DNA from: RGIG5579 sp045541915
GTDB taxonomy: Bacteria > Bacillota > Clostridia > Oscillospirales > SIG627
Direction of reading: 5' to 3'
NCBI GenBank assembly: GCA_045541915.1
Contig: JAZQJZ010000031.1
Location: forward strand, 1 to 16,020
DNA: 16,020 nt
Shown one piece after another: positions 1 to 7,200 of the stretch. Below the pieces are notes generated by a model. The model did not search any database, was not told the DNA's origin, and saw nothing but the letters and a program-made list of their open reading frames with translations. Both the position numbers and the translations under genes were made by a program. Numbering within the stretch: the stretch's first letter is position 1; each line of letters begins with the position of its first letter.

Positions 1-806
1 CGCTTGGGGAACACCTCCCAGCCGGGGCCGGGAACCTTAAGACGCTCTTCCATTTTGGACCAGGAGGGATCCAGAGAGAAAATGGTACCGTCCTTCATTC
101 TACCGATCACAGAGAGCATATCCTCTTCTTCAATATCGGGGCGGATGTTGGGTGCCACCTGGGCATAAATGGAATCAAATTCACTGCCGGTAATATGGCG
201 GATCATATCAAAAATATGAGGGTGGTCACAGAGAGCACCGCCACGGAAACGGGGATCGCCTTCCTTGATGGGAACGCGTTTGCCGTAGCTCTTTTCGGGA
301 ACGCCCTGCCAAGGGAATGCCCAGACGGGAGAGAGGGTGATATTGGTGGCGTTGAACGATTGGATCTTGCCAATCTCTCCGCTTTTCACGATCTCTTTGA
401 GTCTTGCAACCACGGGGTTATAGTGCATTTCCAATTCGATCTGGCACACAAGACCGTTTTTCTCGGTCAATTCGATCATTTCATCGTACTCAGCCATATC
501 AAAGGTTGGAATCTTCATAGAAAGAATGTGGATTCCTCTTTCTGCACACAGCTTCATCTGGCGAAGGTGTTCGCAGTTTTCGCTGGCAAGAACCACCGCT
601 TCGATTTCGGGATGAGCATTCAGCATTTCTTCTTCGCTGTCATAGCAAGGAATGCCCTGAACGCTATTCAAAAAGATTTCCTTTACCTCATCGTTGGCGG
701 TTGCCACTGCGATCCAATCCAATTTGGGATTGTCTCTGAGGGTCTGATAGTATTTTCTGGTGTGACCGTGGGTCATACCCATCATTGCGATCTTCAAAGG
801 CTTCAT
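1..806 (-). CDS. Gfo/Idh/MocA-family NAD(P)-dependent oxidoreductase (3' end outside window)
   Basis: The first 268 residues are visible; the C-terminus lies beyond the left edge. The start codon at 804-806 is 1 bp after the stop of the upstream gene, so translation is probably coupled. Residues 4-10 form the first Rossmann strand, and the turn reads GMTHGH in place of the usual GxGxxG. Residues 96-100 (SMKIP) sit where the family has its EKP motif: the lysine is kept but the glutamate is not. DHPHIFD at 194-200 fits the family's DxxxH/HxxD catalytic region, with H197 the likely catalytic histidine. Residues 130-160 and onwards fit the C-terminal alpha/beta substrate domain. Family members oxidise or epimerise sugars and inositols in the cytoplasm. 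As the last visible gene of a sugar operon it probably acts on a released sugar; the substrate cannot be told from sequence. Confidence 0.88.
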   Translation of the reverse strand, partial: MKPLKIAMMGMTHGHTRKYYQTLRDNPKLDWIAVATANDEVKEIFLNSVQGIPCYDSEEEMLNAHPEIEAVVLASENCEHLRQMKLCAERGIHILSMKIPTFDMAEYDEMIELTEKNGLVCQIELEMHYNPVVARLKEIVKSGEIGKIQSFNATNITLSPVWAFPWQGVPEKSYGKRVPIKEGDPRFRGGALCDHPHIFDMIRHITGSEFDSIYAQVAPNIRPDIEEEDMLSVIGRMKDGTIFSLDPSWSKMEERLKVPGPGWEVFPK

Positions 807-807
807 C

Positions 808-1500
808 TTACACGTCCTCCCTTTCACCGCTTTTTACCGAACGCTTTGCCGCATCCACCAAGGAAAGAAGCTCCCCGTGGATCTTTTTCATTTCCTCGCC
901 TGTGCCATTCTGCATCAAAAGGAAGGCACTGCGAACCATAGCGATCTCCGGAATGGAAAGACCGTAAAGCTCAAAATCCACATCCGTATATTTCTTCTTC
1001 TCCGCACCGAACACATAAATGGAGTCCTGTGCCAGCTGGCTATCCACCACAATGTCACAAGCGATGCCGCGCTGAGAGATGACCTCATGCTTATCCTTTG
1101 CTCTTTCCCCTTTTTCCAGGGTTGCGGCGATCTCCAGGGTGCAGACCACGCCATCTTCCGCATTGGCAATGGCATTCAAGGTGTTTCCGTTCTGCATCAC
1201 GGCAATGCCGGTGATCTTCCGGTTGAGAATGAACTGGCAAAGATCCAATTCACGATACAGCTGAGCGTAGATATCCTCGCCCTTTTCCACGATTCTTGCG
1301 GTACGCATGACGCTGATTCCCTGCAAAGTGCCACCGCAGACAATATTGCGAAGCTCGATAAATCTTCTTTCACAGCGATGGGAAAGAAGGGGGTATTCTG
1401 CTCCATTGACCTCAAGGGTATTTTCATTTTTCAGAACGGCTTTGCCGGATACTGCATACTTTTCCAGCAAAAAATCCAGTTTCTGTTGCAAACGTTCCAT
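808..1500 (-). CDS. Hypothetical protein, 230 aa, in sugar catabolic operon
   Basis: I do not recognise this as a named family. The start at 1498-1500 is chosen because GAAAGGAG lies about 7 nt upstream on the minus strand; a longer reading to 1638 would run into the SIS gene. There is no signal peptide or membrane segment, so it should be cytosolic. The N-terminal 20 residues are an amphipathic helix. The rest looks like alternating beta strands and helices. The stretch from about residue 130 to 190 (GVVCTLEIAATLEKGER, then DIVVDSQLAQDSIYVFG) resembles the strand pattern of the Gfo/Idh/MocA C-terminal substrate domain (G-x-x-x-T-L-E). It could therefore be a stand-alone substrate-binding or dimerisation domain. 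Its position, 25 bp after the SIS gene and 1 bp before the oxidoreductase gene, suggests it partners the latter. That role is inference. Confidence 0.85.
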   Translation of the reverse strand: MERLQQKLDFLLEKYAVSGKAVLKNENTLEVNGAEYPLLSHRCERRFIELRNIVCGGTLQGISVMRTARIVEKGEDIYAQLYRELDLCQFILNRKITGIAVMQNGNTLNAIANAEDGVVCTLEIAATLEKGERAKDKHEVISQRGIACDIVVDSQLAQDSIYVFGAEKKKYTDVDFELYGLSIPEIAMVRSAFLLMQNGTGEEMKKIHGELLSLVDAAKRSVKSGEREDV

Positions 1501-1525
1501 TTGGATTCTCCTTTCAAGCTTGTTT

Positions 1526-2275
1526 TTAAAGCATTTTGATCCTGGGTTTGTATTTTTCCAAATAAGCCGCATTCTTTTCGTCGCCGCCGGGGGTATTGGC
1601 ACTGGACCAGACGGGAGGGGTAATGCCTCTATCCACACACTGCTTTACCGTTTCAATTTCCAGAAGGTGGGCAATGTAAAAATCCACAATGTTGGAAATG
1701 GGCGCAATGGGAGTTTCCAGTCCGGGAACGGTCACCACCGCATCACCCACAGGGTTAAAGTCCTCAATGCAAACATCCGCATAGTCGAAAAGATTGGTCT
1801 TATTGGGATGGCGGATGAAGTGATCCGCAGGCATCTCCTCCTGCCAAGCGCGGCTGGAAACGGCGATGATCTTCACACCTCTTTTTTTGGCTTCCATGGC
1901 AGCATCGATGGTGGCCGGATTGATGCCAATGTTATGGAAAATGATGAGAACATCGCCTTGCTTTAGGTCATAATACTTCACAATGGCGCTACCGTAATTG
2001 ACGGTTCTTTCCAGTTCCAAATATTTCAGTGCCTGGTTAAAGACGGAAAGGCCGGTTTCCATCACCGGATTGATACAGGAAAGTCCGCCTGCTCGGAAGA
2101 ACATTTCACCTACGGGGAGGGTAGTGTGTCCGCCACCGCCGTAAACATGGATCAGTCTGTCATCGGCAATGGCATCTGCCATCAGGCCGGCTGCTTTTGC
2201 AATGGCTTCGCTTTGAGTGGCATTGATCTGCTCCAGATTGGCCACTACAGCCTTAAAATAGCCAAAATCGTTCAT
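1526..2275 (-). CDS. SIS-domain protein (UPF0309-like sugar isomerase family)
   Basis: Protein of 249 aa with the pattern of SIS (sugar isomerase) proteins related to the UPF0309 group and phosphoheptose isomerases. An N-terminal helix (residues 5-38) is followed by the first phosphosugar-loop strand, LIHVYGGGGH, at 41-50. RAGGL at 61-65 and the strand DVLIIFHNIGINPATIDA near 118-135 form the second half of the SIS fold, with KKRGVKIIAVSS after it. Such proteins bind phosphosugars and isomerise or deaminate them, or act as sensor domains. The first phosphosugar-binding loop is glycine-rich (GGGGH) rather than the usual GxGxS, so catalysis is not certain. The start at 2273-2275 has AGAGGA upstream. 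It begins 1 bp after the stop of the TIM-barrel gene, which points to coupled translation. No signal peptide is present, so it is cytosolic. Confidence 0.87.
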   Translation of the reverse strand: MNDFGYFKAVVANLEQINATQSEAIAKAAGLMADAIADDRLIHVYGGGGHTTLPVGEMFFRAGGLSCINPVMETGLSVFNQALKYLELERTVNYGSAIVKYYDLKQGDVLIIFHNIGINPATIDAAMEAKKRGVKIIAVSSRAWQEEMPADHFIRHPNKTNLFDYADVCIEDFNPVGDAVVTVPGLETPIAPISNIVDFYIAHLLEIETVKQCVDRGITPPVWSSANTPGGDEKNAAYLEKYKPRIKML

Positions 2276-2276
2276 A

Positions 2277-3314
2277 TCAGTCCTCTTTCTTCAATACTCT
2301 CTTATAGTTTTCGCCAATGCGATCCCAAAGGGCAATGGGATCCTTGGCTGCTACCACGGTGCCAAGGCCTCCGCGATAGGTCCAGGTTGCCAGGCGATCA
2401 ACACCCATTTTTTCATACAGATCCACAACGTGATCCACCTGAGAAAGATCGTCAGGACGCTTGTTGTAACCCATGATCCAACGCTCCGACTGCTTGCCGT
2501 ATTTTTTTGTCATAGCAACGGTGCGCTCGGTGATCTCGCGGAAGAAGCTTTCCGGCAAAGACCAATTGATGATGGTGGTGGAGAATACGTCAAAATAAGG
2601 ACAGGATGCTACCATATCCCAGTTGTCATATCCTCTTAATTCCGTAACATAATAGGAGTTCAAGGTGGCATGGACGCAGCAGGTGATCTCCAATTTGGGA
2701 TTGATCTCCTTGAGAACTCTGGAGGTATCGGAAAGGGTAAAGAGCGCTTCGCGCCAACGGAACTGCTTCACGTCGTCATTCATAAACTTGGGCATTTCAT
2801 AGCCGTAATACTCTTCAAATTTCTTCATACATTCGGGGCAACGGCAGGCCCAGTCATCTCCGGCACCGCCGGTGATGGAGGCATAAGACTTAGGATAAGC
2901 GTAGTGAGGTTCATCCCAGAAAAAGCCATCCACTTCCGTTTCCTGTGCGATCTTCACGCAAATTCTCTTGAAATAATCACGGAAGGAATTGGTATTGAAG
3001 CAAGCAGCATTCAGAACCTCGCCGGTATAAGCAGAAACCTGACGGTGGTGAATATTGTTCTGAAGGAACAAGCTGACCTGCTCGCCGCCAAAATACTTTC
3101 CGATACCCCAGGTATCCGCCAGAACCCGAAGGCCTAATTCGTGGGCAGCCTTCACGATGTTGTTGATGTTGGGGAACCAGAAGTCCATATCAAATTCTGT
3201 GATGGCCAGGATTACCGTGTCACAGCCGTGCTCTTTCATTTCCTTGAAATCGGCGATGGCATGCTCCACATAGCCCAGTCCGTAATAGCTTACCGCAGTG
3301 TGTTTGATCGACAT
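2277..3314 (-). CDS. TIM-barrel glycoside-hydrolase-like protein, 345 aa
   Basis: Cytosolic protein without a signal peptide. The alternating strands (TVILAITEFDMDFWF at 33-47, LRVLADTWGIG at 62-72, VDGFFWDEPHY at 128-138, ITCCVHATLNSYY, MVASCPYFDVF, RWIMGYNKR, RLATWTYRGG) fit a (beta/alpha)8 barrel. WDEP at 133-136, at the end of a strand, is a typical place for a catalytic acid in clan-A-type glycosidases, but I cannot assign a family. The segment CRCPEC at 157-162 followed by KKFEEYYGYE resembles the CxCxxC insert of uncharacterised GH-like barrels (alpha-amylase or GH42-like groups). It may bind a metal or be structural. The start at 3312-3314 follows AAGGAG at good spacing, 17 bp after the GH89-like gene. 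It probably processes the same glycoside; this is inferred from context. Confidence 0.82.
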   Translation of the reverse strand: MSIKHTAVSYYGLGYVEHAIADFKEMKEHGCDTVILAITEFDMDFWFPNINNIVKAAHELGLRVLADTWGIGKYFGGEQVSLFLQNNIHHRQVSAYTGEVLNAACFNTNSFRDYFKRICVKIAQETEVDGFFWDEPHYAYPKSYASITGGAGDDWACRCPECMKKFEEYYGYEMPKFMNDDVKQFRWREALFTLSDTSRVLKEINPKLEITCCVHATLNSYYVTELRGYDNWDMVASCPYFDVFSTTIINWSLPESFFREITERTVAMTKKYGKQSERWIMGYNKRPDDLSQVDHVVDLYEKMGVDRLATWTYRGGLGTVVAAKDPIALWDRIGENYKRVLKKED

Positions 3315-3331
3315 AATGCTTTCTCCTTTTT

Positions 3332-5641
3332 TTATCTTAACAATTCTGCCGCACGCTCTATGGCGTCGGCAATTTTACCGATGGTCTCGGCCGGATCGGA
3401 AATCCTTTCCGGTTGCATTTGGGAAAGAGGTGTTTCAAAGAAAATTCGGGAGATCGCCTCGGCTTTTTCCAGAAAGTCGGGAACACTTTCTCCCGTTGCT
3501 CCCAAAAGCCAGTCAAAGGAAATTCTCCCCTCTTCCTTAAACACCCACTGCACCAGTTCGTACGCGCCTTGGTTACAGTAGCTATTGTGAATATTCCGCT
3601 TCAGCGTCAATTCAAAATCCGGATTGACAGGCGCGGTCTCTGCCAATTTTTGAAAAGACCGATAAAGGGAAAGATCCCCGTTGACCGAAAGAAGCTGCGC
3701 CATCAGATCCAGCAGTTCCAAATAAGACTCTTTCAGGGCAAAAAGACGTTTTTTATCCTCCAAAACCAAAACGGCACGAAAAATGTGATAATTTAAAAAG
3801 CGGCTTAAAACCGTTCGCGCCAGATCCGCGCTATCCCTTAAAACAAAGGTTTTTTTCAGACTCTCTTTGTCCTTTGACAGTTCTTTCAACCCCAAAACGA
3901 TGGAAGAGACCATGGAAAGGGATGAAACGATCTTTCTTTCCTGGTACTGCAAAAGATTTTTGTTGGTTCTGGCTTTAGTGTGGAGAAACTCACTCAATCT
4001 TGTCCACACATCCACGTGGGTATATCGGGAAAGAAGATGCTCTGAATTCTGCCCTCTCTCCTTCCGGAACCGATTGCTATCACCGCCCCAGCTTCCCAGC
4101 TTGATCAGCGGAAGAAGATGCTGCCAGGCGCAGTTCATACGTTCTGCATCGGCTCCGTATCGCTTTTGGCAGAAGCTCTCCAGGATCTCTTCCACCGGTC
4201 TTTTCAAAGGAGACCAGGCGTTTTCGCTGAGATACTCCAAAATCAAAGGATCGCTGTGGGAAAGCTCCGGCCACAGGACCATTCCTTTGCAAAAAGGATC
4301 GGCGGCGGCAACTTTCAGTCTTTCATTGGAAAGGTCATAAGGACCGCGGATCTCGCTTTCGGATTCGAAGGCGTGGAAAAGACCGAAGATCCATGGAAAT
4401 TTCCCTACCACTCCCCAATTCTGAAAATTGTTGACCGGTTCATTTCCTTCTGAAGTATAATCCAGAATCATATGGCTTTCCGGATCCAATTCGCTCACCA
4501 GACCTTGGACTTCCTCCGGCGTCCACTGATCCCACAGATCCCAGCTTGCCAGAAGGAGCTTGGAGCCGGGATAACGCCGTTTGATGCGTTCCGAAATGCG
4601 GCGGTACGCAAAACGCTTTAACGCAAAATTCTTTTCCGGATCCCGATACATTCTCCGCTCTCCCAGACCAATGGTGTGGAACAGACAGGTGTTTTTGTCA
4701 TACTCTTCCACCATTGTCTCGGTCAGCTTCATATAGTAATCCATATTTTCTTTTTTGGTGAAATCGAAGACCTTACCGGTATCTGTTTCGCTATATCGGG
4801 TCTCTTCCTGGACTGCAAATACGGGATTTTTCGCCTTCAGAAACTCTTGTGGTGTTCTGCTGTACCAATGGGTCATAGTGCCACAATCCGTGGGATAAGA
4901 AAGATCCAGAGAGCGGGCATATTCCAACACCCTTTCCCTTAAAATCCCTCGGTATTTCAAAGTCCAGAAATCGGATCTGTCATTGTACCCGGAGGCATCT
5001 GCGCCCCGTACCTTCTGATACGATTCCGGATAGGGCACCGCATCGGGAAAGGCTCTTTGCCACACATCGTCCATACCGATGCGGAGCATAAAGAAATTCA
5101 GCCGTTTTTTTACCAGCCAATCCATTTCCGCCTTCCAATCTTCCAAGGACCAGTGCTCAGCCTGGAAGCGGTGAAGCCCTCGGTGGGCAAAATAACGCAG
5201 ACCGCGGTATTCAAAACGAGGAGAACAACGCTCGTCTATATTCTCCATAGGTAAATGGGAGAAGGCGGGAATCACATCTCCGTCCCAAAAATAATGACAG
5301 CCCAAATATCGCTCAAAGTAATCATAAACAGCGTAAAGGGTTGAACGAAGCCTGCCTCCGGCCAGGATCAGGACCTTTCGTTTCTCTTTGGCATAAGAAC
5401 GTATCTGATAATCATCGGTTCCGTAACGGATATTCAAAGGAGAAACTCTTTTTTCAAATATTTCCTGCATCAGAAAATCATTGACGGCGTCAGAACCGAT
5501 CACCACAAGATCGCTTTTTCCATCATCCGCTGTTCCTACCTGAAGGGAGATACCTGTGGCCTTTTCACATAACTGAACAAAAACATCTACCGCCTTTTGA
5601 TAGGATCGATCTTGAACCGGCCTTATGATAAGAAGTGACAT
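3332..5641 (-). CDS. GH89-like glycoside hydrolase (alpha-N-acetylglucosaminidase family-like), cytosolic
   Basis: Protein of 769 aa. The start at 5639-5641 is preferred over an upstream in-frame ATG at 5740: AAAGGGGGG lies about 9 nt before it, and the promoter lies between the two. Residues 1-138 resemble the small alpha/beta domain that precedes GH20/GH67/GH89/GH115 catalytic barrels (ILAGGRLRSTLYAVYDYFERYLG at 91-114 is its signature-like end, quoted here only by its key residues G95, Y103, Y108, E110, G114). From 144 (EYRGLRYFAHRG, then WSLEDWKAEMDWLVKKRLN) to about 500 the pattern matches NAGLU-type GH89: PWIFGLFHAF at 416-425, KGMVLWPE at 452-459, SENAW at 472-476 and KRYG at 493-496. 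Candidate catalytic glutamates are E328 (GLGE) and E459, 131 residues apart, close to the spacing I recall for human NAGLU. Residues 500-769 look helical. The exact family and substrate are uncertain. It is the first gene of the minus-strand operon. Confidence 0.85.
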   Translation of the reverse strand: MSLLIIRPVQDRSYQKAVDVFVQLCEKATGISLQVGTADDGKSDLVVIGSDAVNDFLMQEIFEKRVSPLNIRYGTDDYQIRSYAKEKRKVLILAGGRLRSTLYAVYDYFERYLGCHYFWDGDVIPAFSHLPMENIDERCSPRFEYRGLRYFAHRGLHRFQAEHWSLEDWKAEMDWLVKKRLNFFMLRIGMDDVWQRAFPDAVPYPESYQKVRGADASGYNDRSDFWTLKYRGILRERVLEYARSLDLSYPTDCGTMTHWYSRTPQEFLKAKNPVFAVQEETRYSETDTGKVFDFTKKENMDYYMKLTETMVEEYDKNTCLFHTIGLGERRMYRDPEKNFALKRFAYRRISERIKRRYPGSKLLLASWDLWDQWTPEEVQGLVSELDPESHMILDYTSEGNEPVNNFQNWGVVGKFPWIFGLFHAFESESEIRGPYDLSNERLKVAAADPFCKGMVLWPELSHSDPLILEYLSENAWSPLKRPVEEILESFCQKRYGADAERMNCAWQHLLPLIKLGSWGGDSNRFRKERGQNSEHLLSRYTHVDVWTRLSEFLHTKARTNKNLLQYQERKIVSSLSMVSSIVLGLKELSKDKESLKKTFVLRDSADLARTVLSRFLNYHIFRAVLVLEDKKRLFALKESYLELLDLMAQLLSVNGDLSLYRSFQKLAETAPVNPDFELTLKRNIHNSYCNQGAYELVQWVFKEEGRISFDWLLGATGESVPDFLEKAEAISRIFFETPLSQMQPERISDPAETIGKIADAIERAAELLR

Positions 5642-5711
5642 CTTCTTTCCCCCCTTTGATAAGAGAATACCACACTGCAAAACGAAGGACAATGCGTTTT
5701 TCCTCGCACAA

Positions 5712-5740
5712 TTTATAAAAATCGAAACAAAAATTGACAA
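5712..5740 (-). promoter_or_regulatory. Sigma-A-type promoter for the glycoside operon
   Basis: Read on the minus strand: TTGTCA (5740-5735), a 17-bp spacer, then TATAAA (5717-5712). Each box matches the consensus at 5 of 6 positions. Transcription would start near 5705, about 65 nt upstream of the hydrolase start. A second, weaker pair (TTGTCC 5692-5687, 17 bp, TATTCT 5669-5664) lies downstream on the same strand and could also work. Confidence 0.6.
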
Positions 5741-5762
5741 AACCGGTCCGCCATTATATACT
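5734..5762 (+). promoter_or_regulatory. Sigma-A-type promoter for the AraC-family regulator
   Basis: TTGACA (5734-5739, perfect -35), a 17-bp spacer and TATACT (5757-5762). The start point would be near 5769, right at the AGGAGG ribosome binding site (5769-5774), so the mRNA leader would be only about 13 nt. The -35 box shares five bases with the -35 box of the oppositely directed operon promoter. Confidence 0.65.
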
Positions 5763-5781
5763 TTTTTCAGGAGGAATGGTT

Positions 5782-6564
5782 ATGTTTTTTGAAACGTCGG
5801 ATTTTTGCGTGGAAAACATTGCGGTTTTCCAGTTAGAATGGGAAAGTGAGGATCAATTTTCCCACATCAGGCCATACCACGCCATCTCCTTTCGCGTGGA
5901 GGGAAATGCCTCATTTTTACGAGAATCGGAAGAGGTGAAGGCCAAAACTGGCGATGTGTTTTTCGTACCTGCTTTTTGTCCTTACAAATTGAAGGCCGGA
6001 AGGGAAAAACTCTTTGTAGTTCATTTCACCACAAGCGCAAAGCTGCCGGGGAAAATCAAAAAATTCACCCCGGAGGACGGCGATTATTATCTGCGCTTAT
6101 TTCAGAATCTTTACAACGCCTGGAGCAAAAAGCAGGTGGGATTTGAGCACGAGTGCAAATACCTTGTTCACAAGCTTTTAATGCGAATTGAAAAGGAATA
6201 CGAACAGAGCAAGATCTATGACCGAACCAGCAAGATTCCCGAAGCACACGACTACATCCACGAGAATTTCACCGATCCGAAATTAACCGTTCATTTTCTT
6301 GCCAAAATGTGCAATATGAGCGAAACCTACTTTAGAAAGCAGTTTGTAGAGCGATACGGCGCCCCTCCCCTGGAATACATCAACCGCTTGAGAACCGGAT
6401 ACGCCACCGGTCTTTTGCGCTCCGGATACTATACCGTTTCGGAGGCTGCTGACAGGTGCGGCTTTAACAATACCTATTATTTCAGTGCATTTATCAAGCG
6501 GGAAACAGGTCTTTCCCCATCGGAGATCATCAAAAACGGAGGGGATGTTTCCGCTTCTTCATAA
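5782..6564 (+). CDS. AraC-family transcriptional regulator
   Basis: Protein of 260 aa. The start at 5782 has AGGAGG at 5769-5774 with 7-nt spacing; another in-frame ATG at 5776 is too close to it. Residues 12-90 form a cupin-like sensor domain (YHAISFRVEG at 32-41, TGDVFFVPAFCPYKL at 56-70, LFVVHF at 77-82), the usual sugar-binding module of AraC regulators. Residues 150-252 are the double helix-turn-helix DNA-binding domain. LTVHFLAKMCNMSETYFRKQF (168-188) is the first HTH, noted here by its key residues L172, S180 and F184. VSEAADRCGFNNTYYFSAFIKR (219-240) is the second, with G227, F228 and F234. Residues A194-P196 precede the linking helix. It is divergent from the glycoside operon, so it most likely senses the substrate or a breakdown product and activates that operon. 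Confidence 0.93.
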   Translation: MFFETSDFCVENIAVFQLEWESEDQFSHIRPYHAISFRVEGNASFLRESEEVKAKTGDVFFVPAFCPYKLKAGREKLFVVHFTTSAKLPGKIKKFTPEDGDYYLRLFQNLYNAWSKKQVGFEHECKYLVHKLLMRIEKEYEQSKIYDRTSKIPEAHDYIHENFTDPKLTVHFLAKMCNMSETYFRKQFVERYGAPPLEYINRLRTGYATGLLRSGYYTVSEAADRCGFNNTYYFSAFIKRETGLSPSEIIKNGGDVSASS

Positions 6565-6565
6565 A

Positions 6566-6589
6566 TTTTTCCGTATTCATAAGGAAAAA
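6566..6589. repeat. Inverted repeat just after the regulator gene
   Basis: TTTTTCC (6566-6572) and GGAAAAA (6583-6589) are perfect 7-bp arms around a 10-nt loop, 2 bp after the regulator stop codon. It is AT-rich and lacks a U-tract. It is at best a weak terminator or mRNA 3'-end hairpin, or an operator for the sigma-factor operon. The rest of 6590-6648 shows no clear promoter. Confidence 0.35.
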
Positions 6590-6648
6590 AATCTTCTCAA
6601 ACGTATAAGGGATAGAGGGAACAAACCCCAACATACAAAGGAGGTCAT

Positions 6649-7200
6649 ATGGACAACGGCGCAAGTAGCTACCGCCGTTTCCTTGACGGTGATGAGAGTG
6701 CCTTTGACGAGATCATGGAGGAACTGTTTTTTGGACTTGTTTTCTTCATCGACCGTTATGTGCACAACATCCACACTGCCGAAGACATTGCAATGGACGT
6801 GTTTTCCGATCTGATCGTCCACCGTCATCGGTATCATTTTAAGGTAACGCTGAAGACCTATTTATTTATGATGGGAAGAAGCCGCGCTTTGGACTGGCTT
6901 CGCCATCGGAAGGTCCTCTCCTTTGTGGAATTGGAAGAGTCGGAGCGTTTGCCGGACGAAAAGCAAAATGTTGAAAAAGCTTTTCTTGCCGGTGAACGGG
7001 AAAGAGCAGTCAATTCCGCACTGGAAAAGCTACCGGAGGAAATGCGTGTGGCAGTACATCTGATTTATTTTGAAAACCTGTCTTACAAAGAAGCGGCAAA
7101 GGTGATGAGAAAAAGCACCAAGCAGGTGGATAATCTTTTGTACCGTGCAAAAAAGGAACTGGGCATCATTCTGGAAAAGGATGGTGAGTGGCTGATATGA
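6649..7200 (+). CDS. ECF-type RNA polymerase sigma factor
   Basis: Protein of 183 aa, typical ECF length. The start at 6649 follows AAAGGAGG at ideal spacing. Residues 15-85 are the sigma-2 region: AFDEIMEELF (18-27) is helix 1, AEDIAMDVFSDLI (44-56) is the conserved ED..Q/D.VF motif, and LKTYLFMMGRSRALDWLRHRK (68-88; key residues Y71, R77, D82, W83) is the -10 recognition helix region. Residues 121-176 are sigma-4: LEKLPEEMR (125-133), FENLSYKEAAKVM (141-153) and STKQVDNLLYRAKKEL (156-171), the HTH that contacts the -35 element. It directs polymerase to a small regulon, probably envelope stress genes. Its stop codon overlaps the next start (ATGA), so it is made together with the following one-TM protein, its probable anti-sigma factor. 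Confidence 0.93.
   Translation: MDNGASSYRRFLDGDESAFDEIMEELFFGLVFFIDRYVHNIHTAEDIAMDVFSDLIVHRHRYHFKVTLKTYLFMMGRSRALDWLRHRKVLSFVELEESERLPDEKQNVEKAFLAGERERAVNSALEKLPEEMRVAVHLIYFENLSYKEAAKVMRKSTKQVDNLLYRAKKELGIILEKDGEWLI

Noticed and set aside
195..941. Plus-strand open frame of 248 codons opposite the oxidoreductase gene
   Set aside because: The minus strand gives a coherent Gfo/Idh protein with cofactor and catalytic motifs. The plus frame shows no family and crosses a gene boundary.
1501..1638. Longer N-terminus for the 230-aa unknown protein
   Set aside because: It would overlap the end of the SIS gene by more than 100 bp. GAAAGGAG sits directly before the ATG at 1498-1500.
5642..5740. Longer N-terminus (33 residues) for the GH89-like hydrolase
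   Set aside because: The upstream ATG lies inside the promoter and has no ribosome binding site. AAAGGGGGG precedes the ATG at 5639-5641.
6583..6609. Possible ECF-type self-regulated promoter (GGAAAA ... CGTATA) before the sigma gene
   Set aside because: The spacing between the boxes is too short (about 13 bp) and the -35 box lacks the AAC of ECF promoters, so I do not call it.
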